Source: Pseudomonadota bacterium (GTDB taxonomy: Bacteria; Pseudomonadota; Gammaproteobacteria; Burkholderiales; Rhodocyclaceae). Taken from it: DNA of 12,096 nucleotides. The stretch lies in the NCBI GenBank assembly GCA_021811225.1, contig JAJZPJ010000073.1:1-12096 (forward strand), written 5' to 3'. Below are positions 8,269-12,096 of this stretch, piece after piece (position 1 is the stretch's first letter; each line of letters begins with the position of its first letter). A program made the translations under genes and the position numbers. Below the pieces are notes generated by a model. That model was given only the letters and a program-made list of their open reading frames with translations. It had not been told where the DNA came from and searched no databases.

Positions 8269-9714
8269 ATGACCGATCCGCAATCCTCCTATGCCACCGC
8301 AGAGCAGTATCTGCTCTCGCCTTACGATCTGACGCCGGCTTCGATCGAGCGCGTGTTCGGCGAGCTGCTCGTTCATCGCGTCGATTACGCCGACCTCTAC
8401 TTCCAGTACGCCCGCTCAGAAGGCTGGAGCCTGGAGGAGGGCATCGTCAAGTCGGGCAGCTTCAACATCGAGCAGGGCGTCGGCGTGCGCGCGATCAGCG
8501 GCGACAAGACCGCTTTCGCCTACTCCGACGAGATCAGCCTGCCGGCGCTGTCGGGCGCGGCGCTGGCTGCGCGCGCCATCGCCGCCCAGGGCGGGACGGG
8601 CAGCGCGCCGCTGCTCACGGCGGGACGGGCGTCGGCGCTCTATGGCGCCGCCGATCCGATCGCCTCGCTCGCCGCTGCCGAGAAGGTGAGGCTGCTGGAG
8701 CGGCTGGAGCGCTACGCCCGCGCCGCGGACGACCATGTCGTCGAAGTCATGGCCAGCCTCGCCGGCACCTGGGAAGTGGTGCTGGTGGCCAGGAGCGACG
8801 GCCATTGGGTGGCCGATGTGCGCCCCCTGGTGCGCGTCTCGGTCAGCGTCATCATGGCGGCGAACGGCCAGCGCGAGCAGGGCTCGGCCGGCGGCGGCGG
8901 ACGCCTCGACTACGGCTACTTCTCCGATGCCGTGCTGATGGACTATGCGCACAAAGCCGTGCACCAGGCCAGGACCAATCTCGCCGCGAAGCCGGCACCG
9001 GCGGGCACCATGACCGTGGTCCTGGGTTCGGGCTGGCCCGGCATCCTGCTCCACGAAGCGATCGGCCACGGCCTCGAGGGCGACTTCAACCGCAAGGGCA
9101 GCTCCGCCTTCGCCGGGCGCATGGGCGAGCGCGTCGCCGCAAAAGGGGTGACCGTCGTCGATGACGGCACCATTCCCGACCGGCGCGGATCGCTGTCGAT
9201 CGACGACGAGGGCAATCCGACGCAGCGCACCGTGCTGATCGAGGACGGCATCCTGGTCGGCTATCTGCAGGACTCCTTGAACGCGCGCCTGATGGGGGTC
9301 GCCCCGACCGGCAACGGCCGGCGCGAGTCCTTCGCCCATCTGCCGCTGCCGCGGATGACCAACACCTACATGCTGAACGGCGGGCGCGATCCGCAGGAGA
9401 TCATCGCTTCGGTGAAGAAGGGGCTCTATGCCGCCAACTTCGGCGGCGGCCAGGTGGACATCACCAGCGGCAAGTTCGTGTTCTCGGCGGCCGAGGCTTA
9501 TCTGATCGAGAACGGCAGGATCACCGCGCCGGTGAAGGGGGCGACCCTGATCGGCAACGGCCCCGACGTGCTGCAGCGGGTGTCGATGATCGGCAACGAC
9601 CTGGTGCTCGATCCGGGGGTGGGGACCTGCGGCAAGGAAGGGCAGAGCGTGCCGGTCGGCGTCGGCCAGCCGACGCTGAAGATCGAGGGCCTGACCGTCG
9701 GCGGTACCGGCTGA
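8269..9714 (+). CDS. tldD: TldD, zinc metalloprotease subunit
   Basis: TldD pairs with TldE (PmbA) to form a cytosolic metalloprotease that degrades unfolded peptides. In E. coli it matures microcin B17 and helps remove the antitoxin CcdA. The 481-residue length matches the family. The active-site motif is HEAIGHGLEGD, giving His262, Glu263 and His267 of an HExxxH metal site, and Cys454 in VGTCGKEG is in the C-terminal block that supplies a further ligand. The N-terminal domain carries the usual family segment with VDYADLYFQ and GVGVRAISGDKTAFAY. No tldE is in the window, so the partner must be encoded elsewhere. The ATG at 8269 follows the hydrolase stop by 16 bp but has no close Shine-Dalgarno; an AGGAA lies too far upstream. 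It ends 13 bp before the convergent acyltransferase-PilZ gene, with no hairpin terminator between. Confidence 0.97.
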   Translation: MTDPQSSYATAEQYLLSPYDLTPASIERVFGELLVHRVDYADLYFQYARSEGWSLEEGIVKSGSFNIEQGVGVRAISGDKTAFAYSDEISLPALSGAALAARAIAAQGGTGSAPLLTAGRASALYGAADPIASLAAAEKVRLLERLERYARAADDHVVEVMASLAGTWEVVLVARSDGHWVADVRPLVRVSVSVIMAANGQREQGSAGGGGRLDYGYFSDAVLMDYAHKAVHQARTNLAAKPAPAGTMTVVLGSGWPGILLHEAIGHGLEGDFNRKGSSAFAGRMGERVAAKGVTVVDDGTIPDRRGSLSIDDEGNPTQRTVLIEDGILVGYLQDSLNARLMGVAPTGNGRRESFAHLPLPRMTNTYMLNGGRDPQEIIASVKKGLYAANFGGGQVDITSGKFVFSAAEAYLIENGRITAPVKGATLIGNGPDVLQRVSMIGNDLVLDPGVGTCGKEGQSVPVGVGQPTLKIEGLTVGGTG

Positions 9715-9727
9715 GAGATTCCCCGCT

Positions 9728-11029
9728 TCATTCCAGGTAGCGCGTGGCGTTGTCGAGGTCGCTGTGGATCGACGCCTTGCGCAGCGCGCTGACGAACTTG
9801 CGCCAGGCGAGGTCGGGCTCCTCCACCTTCATCACGTAGGTATCCGGATCGCTGCGCGCCTTGCGCAGGACGGTCACGCGCAGATGGCTCTGGTCGGCGC
9901 GGCCGAGATCGATGCGCGCCGTGCCCTCGATCTCCAGCGGCAGGGCCAGGGCGGAGCGCGCCCTGAGGCCGTTCATCGAGCATTCGACGACCTGCAGCGT
10001 GTAGCTGCGCTGCCGCCGGCCGCCGCCGATCACCAGTTCTCCCGGACAGACGACGGAGAAGCGCTGGTGCCGCCGCGGGCGGTCGGCCCCGCGCTCGCCG
10101 CCCTGGGGCAAGGGGGGCAGCACCGCCTTGTATGCCGGCAGGTCGTAGATCGCATGGAAGCGGCGTATTTCGTCGTCGCTCAGGCCGGCGAACACCGCGG
10201 TGCGCTGGTTGAAGAAGTAATCGAGTAGCTCGGGCGTCATCACCGGGTCGTTGGTGGTGTAGAAACGCTTGTCCGGAAAGACGATGTTGGGCATGCGCAA
10301 TTCGGTGAAGTAGCGGTAGAGATTCTTGGATGCTTGCTTGTCGCCGTAATAGCGTCTGTAGATCTCCGGGGCGGCCTTCAGATCGACGTGGGCGCCCACC
10401 GCCGGCGCGCCATTGACGAAGTCGTAGTGCTCGACCGGATTTTGTTTCAGTCGCTTGAAGAACAATATCGACTCGTAAAAGCCGATGTGCCTGGGATTCA
10501 CCGCGATCACCAGATGGCGGGTGTCGAACAGCTTGGTCGAGTATTCATACATGAACTTCATCAGCGGAAACAGGATCACGCCGCCCATCGCCTGAAATCG
10601 CCGATGGATGGCCAACGCCGAGACCTCGGCGATGTTGCCGCCGGTCTTGCGGATGGCTTCGATGTTGAAGATCTTCTGCATCGGAAAACCGAACGGACTC
10701 TCCCTGATCAGCGAAATGGTGCCGACGATCCTGCCGTCGTACTTGGCCAGCAGCGTCGTGGTCGTGGGCAGGGCGTGATAGAGGGTGGCGCGCATGCCCG
10801 AGGGGTCGGGCTTCATGAAACCGACTTGAACGTAGGCGTCGTGCAGCAGACTGAAGCAGTCCTCCAGTTCCTCACGGGTCTCGGCGACCTTGAGCACCAG
10901 CTTGTCGGGCGGCGCCACGTCGCACCTGATCATGTTGCGAAAAACTGCGAAACGCATCGGGCGCGGCAAGACGCCGGTCGCCTTGCGGGCGAGTTGGCGG
11001 TAGAGCCTGACGAATCTGTTGAGCGCCAT
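9728..11029 (-). CDS. FeeM-like N-acyl amino acid synthase domain fused to a C-terminal PilZ domain
   Basis: This 433-residue protein has two parts. Residues about 40-250 resemble the GNAT-like FeeM family of N-acyl amino acid synthases, which join a fatty acyl group from acyl-ACP to an amino acid. Landmarks are MRATLYHALPTTTTLLAKYDG (start near 79), IVGTISL (101-107), the conserved NIAEVSALAI (132-141) and HLVIAVNPRHIGFYESILF (172-190). The related exosortase-associated acyltransferases look similar. Residues about 315-415 form a PilZ domain, the c-di-GMP receptor, with the RxxxR motif at Arg319-Arg323 and ECSMNG at 349-354 in place of the second motif [DN]xSxxG. The N-terminus is basic, with no signal peptide. 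The ATG at 11029 has AGGAG at a spacing of 6 nt. It is convergent with tldD and divergent from the adhesin gene. The domain calls are good. The product, the acyl donor, and whether c-di-GMP binds or controls the enzyme are unknown. Confidence 0.85.
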   Translation of the reverse strand: MALNRFVRLYRQLARKATGVLPRPMRFAVFRNMIRCDVAPPDKLVLKVAETREELEDCFSLLHDAYVQVGFMKPDPSGMRATLYHALPTTTTLLAKYDGRIVGTISLIRESPFGFPMQKIFNIEAIRKTGGNIAEVSALAIHRRFQAMGGVILFPLMKFMYEYSTKLFDTRHLVIAVNPRHIGFYESILFFKRLKQNPVEHYDFVNGAPAVGAHVDLKAAPEIYRRYYGDKQASKNLYRYFTELRMPNIVFPDKRFYTTNDPVMTPELLDYFFNQRTAVFAGLSDDEIRRFHAIYDLPAYKAVLPPLPQGGERGADRPRRHQRFSVVCPGELVIGGGRRQRSYTLQVVECSMNGLRARSALALPLEIEGTARIDLGRADQSHLRVTVLRKARSDPDTYVMKVEEPDLAWRKFVSALRKASIHSDLDNATRYLE

Positions 11030-11035
11030 CGGCTA

Positions 11036-11040
11036 CTCCT
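11036..11040 (-). promoter_or_regulatory. Ribosome-binding site of the acyltransferase-PilZ gene
   Basis: On the minus strand AGGAG stands 6 nt before the ATG at 11029. It is one of the clearest Shine-Dalgarno sequences in the window and fixes the start. Confidence 0.8.
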
Positions 11041-11069
11041 GATCGTTCGATTCCTCATGGTAATACACG

Positions 11070-11092
11070 CACGGCATATTATCAAAGCCGTG
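11070..11092. repeat. Inverted repeat centred on the -10 box (possible operator)
   Basis: CACGGC (11070-11075) and GCCGTG (11087-11092) are perfect 6-bp arms separated by 11 nt of AT-rich sequence. That spacer contains the proposed -10 hexamer (11078-11083). The arrangement is typical of a dimeric repressor site that blocks polymerase, but a chance match cannot be excluded. Confidence 0.35.
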
Positions 11093-11106
11093 ACGCTTCG
11101 CTGCAA
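11078..11106 (-). promoter_or_regulatory. Possible sigma70-like promoter of the acyltransferase-PilZ gene
   Basis: On the minus strand TTGCAG (11106-11101) and GATAAT (11083-11078) are separated by exactly 17 nt. The -10 matches the TATAAT consensus at 5 of 6 positions, while the -35 matches TTGACA at only 3 of 6. Transcription would start near 11070, leaving an untranslated leader of about 40 nt that contains the AGGAG. A perfect inverted repeat brackets the -10 box. Confidence 0.4.
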
Positions 11107-11132
11107 CCGTGTCTCCGCCCATGTCCGTGAAT

Positions 11133-11160
11133 TTGCCAGTATGACGAACGCATGTTAAAG
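11133..11160 (+). promoter_or_regulatory. Weak candidate promoter of the TPS adhesin gene
   Basis: TTGCCA (11133-11138, 5 of 6 to TTGACA) is followed after 16 nt by TTAAAG (11155-11160, 3 of 6 to TATAAT). It is the best plus-strand pair I can find upstream of the adhesin gene and would leave a leader of about 55 nt. The poor -10 means an activator or another sigma factor may be used instead. Confidence 0.22.
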
Positions 11161-11208
11161 TCGATCGCCATATTGAGCCCGGGCCGGCAACGAGAGTGCC
11201 CGCGGGTT

Positions 11209-11216
11209 GAGGGAGG
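11209..11216 (+). promoter_or_regulatory. Ribosome-binding site of the TPS adhesin gene
   Basis: GAGGGAGG ends 5 nt before the ATG at 11222. Two neighbouring ATGs at 11217 and 11232 are out of frame with the TPS domain, so this site and the reading frame together choose 11222. Confidence 0.8.
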
Positions 11217-11221
11217 ATGCA

Positions 11222-12096
11222 ATGGAGCCTCATGCGCCAGCCGAGGACCAGAACGGCAAGGGGAAGCTTGGTATCGGACGCCTCGGCGTGATGACCTTAC
11301 TGGGACGACTCCTTCCGGTCGCTGCTGCGCTGCTGGTCCCGAGTACCTCCTTTGCCTTGCCCATCGGCGGGCAGACCGTGGCGGGCAATGCCACCGTGGC
11401 CTCGTCTTCCGACACTTCCCTCGCCATCACCCAGACCAGCCAACGCGCGATCATCGACTGGCAGAGTTTCGGCATTGCACCAGGCGAGAGCATCGCCTTC
11501 AGGCAGCCTAACGCCGGCGCGGTGACGCTCAACCGGGTGCTCGGCGGCCATCCGAGCGAGATCCAGGGGCGCATCAGCGCCAACGGCCAGGTGTTTCTGG
11601 TGAATCCCAACGGCGTGCTGTTCGGACCGAGCGCGAGCGTCGATGTCGGCGGCATGGTGGCCACGACGCTGGCGATCTCCAACCAGGACTTCCTGGCCGG
11701 CCGGACCAGGTTTGCCGGCTCCGATCTTGCCGGCAGTCTGAGGAACTCGGGCCGGCTCACGGCGGACACCTACGTCGCGCTGATCGCTCCGGACGTGGCC
11801 AACGATGGGACGATAGCGGCAAGGAACGTCGTGCTCGCCGCGGGCAAGCAGGTCAGCCTCGATTTTGCCGGCGACGATCTGCTCAAAATCAATGTCGATG
11901 GGGCGGCCCTGAACGCCAGCATAGACAACAGCGGCGCCATTGTGGCCGATGGCGGCAGGGTGCTGCTCACCGCTCGCGCCGCCGGCGATCTGGTCGGGAC
12001 GGTGATCAACCAGAGCGGCATCATCGAAGCCAAAAGCCTGAGCAACAGGAATGGCCAGATCGTGCTCGATGGCGGCACGTCGGGCAGCGTCAATGT
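11222..12096 (+). CDS. Filamentous-haemagglutinin-type secreted protein with N-terminal TPS domain (3' end outside window)
   Basis: The first 291 residues are those of a TpsA exoprotein, which crosses the inner membrane by Sec and the outer membrane through a dedicated TpsB pore, usually to act as a surface adhesin or biofilm matrix protein. A long signal peptide of about 45 residues is predicted: a polar region, then a hydrophobic core (LLPVAAALLV, 30-39) and a likely cut after STSFA. The TPS domain follows with IIDWQSFGIAPGESIAF, QPNAGAVTLNRVLGG and the hallmark NPNG at 128-131 in ANGQVFLVNPNGVLFG. After it comes beta-helix sequence with Gly/Asn turns (YVALIAPDVANDGTIAARNV, then VLAAGKQVSLDF). 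No stop occurs before the window end, so the full size and C-terminal domains are unknown. No tpsB partner is visible. In-frame AGG and ATA codons are more frequent here than in the core genes. It could be an adhesin, a matrix protein or, less likely, a contact-dependent toxin; the N-terminus does not tell. Confidence 0.9.
   Translation, partial: MEPHAPAEDQNGKGKLGIGRLGVMTLLGRLLPVAAALLVPSTSFALPIGGQTVAGNATVASSSDTSLAITQTSQRAIIDWQSFGIAPGESIAFRQPNAGAVTLNRVLGGHPSEIQGRISANGQVFLVNPNGVLFGPSASVDVGGMVATTLAISNQDFLAGRTRFAGSDLAGSLRNSGRLTADTYVALIAPDVANDGTIAARNVVLAAGKQVSLDFAGDDLLKINVDGAALNASIDNSGAIVADGGRVLLTARAAGDLVGTVINQSGIIEAKSLSNRNGQIVLDGGTSGSVN

Noticed and set aside
7362..9339. Antisense open frames over the hydrolase and tldD
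   Set aside because: The compositions are shadow-like, without motifs; the plus-strand genes have complete catalytic signatures.
9715..9727. Possible bidirectional terminator between convergent tldD and the acyltransferase-PilZ gene
   Set aside because: Only 13 bp separate the stop codons and I find no GC-rich stem with a T-run there.
11033..11233. 66-codon minus-strand frame ending in the ribosome-binding region of the acyltransferase-PilZ gene
   Set aside because: Considered as a leader peptide, but it begins inside the adhesin gene, no start within it has a good ribosome-binding site, and it would span the proposed promoter. A shorter leader cannot be fully excluded.

Overview
This window is high-GC DNA whose core genes and gene order fit a betaproteobacterium. 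A Rhodocyclales-like host (Azoarcus, Dechloromonas or Accumulibacter relatives) is my inference from the genes and codon use, not something the sequence proves. All seven protein genes are intact where they lie inside the window. The two at the edges, argJ on the left and a two-partner-secretion adhesin on the right, are cut off by the window. No tRNA, rRNA, CRISPR array, insertion sequence or prophage gene was seen.

Left part (1-3488, minus strand): glnE, the bifunctional adenylyltransferase/deadenylylase that controls glutamine synthetase, is followed 25 bp downstream by argJ, the ornithine acetyltransferase/N-acetylglutamate synthase. Both act around glutamate and glutamine nitrogen metabolism, and the spacing suggests co-transcription.

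Middle part (3589-9714, plus strand): a divergent 100-bp gap leads into a three-gene run of yhdP (AsmA-like envelope protein thought to act in phospholipid transport), a Nit1-type carbon-nitrogen hydrolase (probable deaminated-glutathione amidase), and tldD (metalloprotease subunit). yhdP and the hydrolase overlap by 4 bp, and tldD follows after 16 bp, so this looks like one operon. E. coli also has yhdP next to tldD, so this is a conserved housekeeping block.

Right part (9728-12096): a minus-strand gene convergent with tldD encodes a FeeM-like N-acyl amino acid synthase domain fused to a C-terminal PilZ (c-di-GMP receptor) domain. It is divergent from a plus-strand gene for a secreted filamentous-haemagglutinin-type adhesin with a TPS domain. 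They share a 192-bp intergenic region that is less GC-rich than its surroundings and holds strong ribosome-binding sites for both genes. It also holds a promoter-like element for the synthase and a perfect 6-bp inverted repeat bracketing that promoter's -10 box. This acyltransferase-PilZ/adhesin pair is the most unusual part of the window. A c-di-GMP-linked lipid and adhesion module is a plausible but unproven reading.
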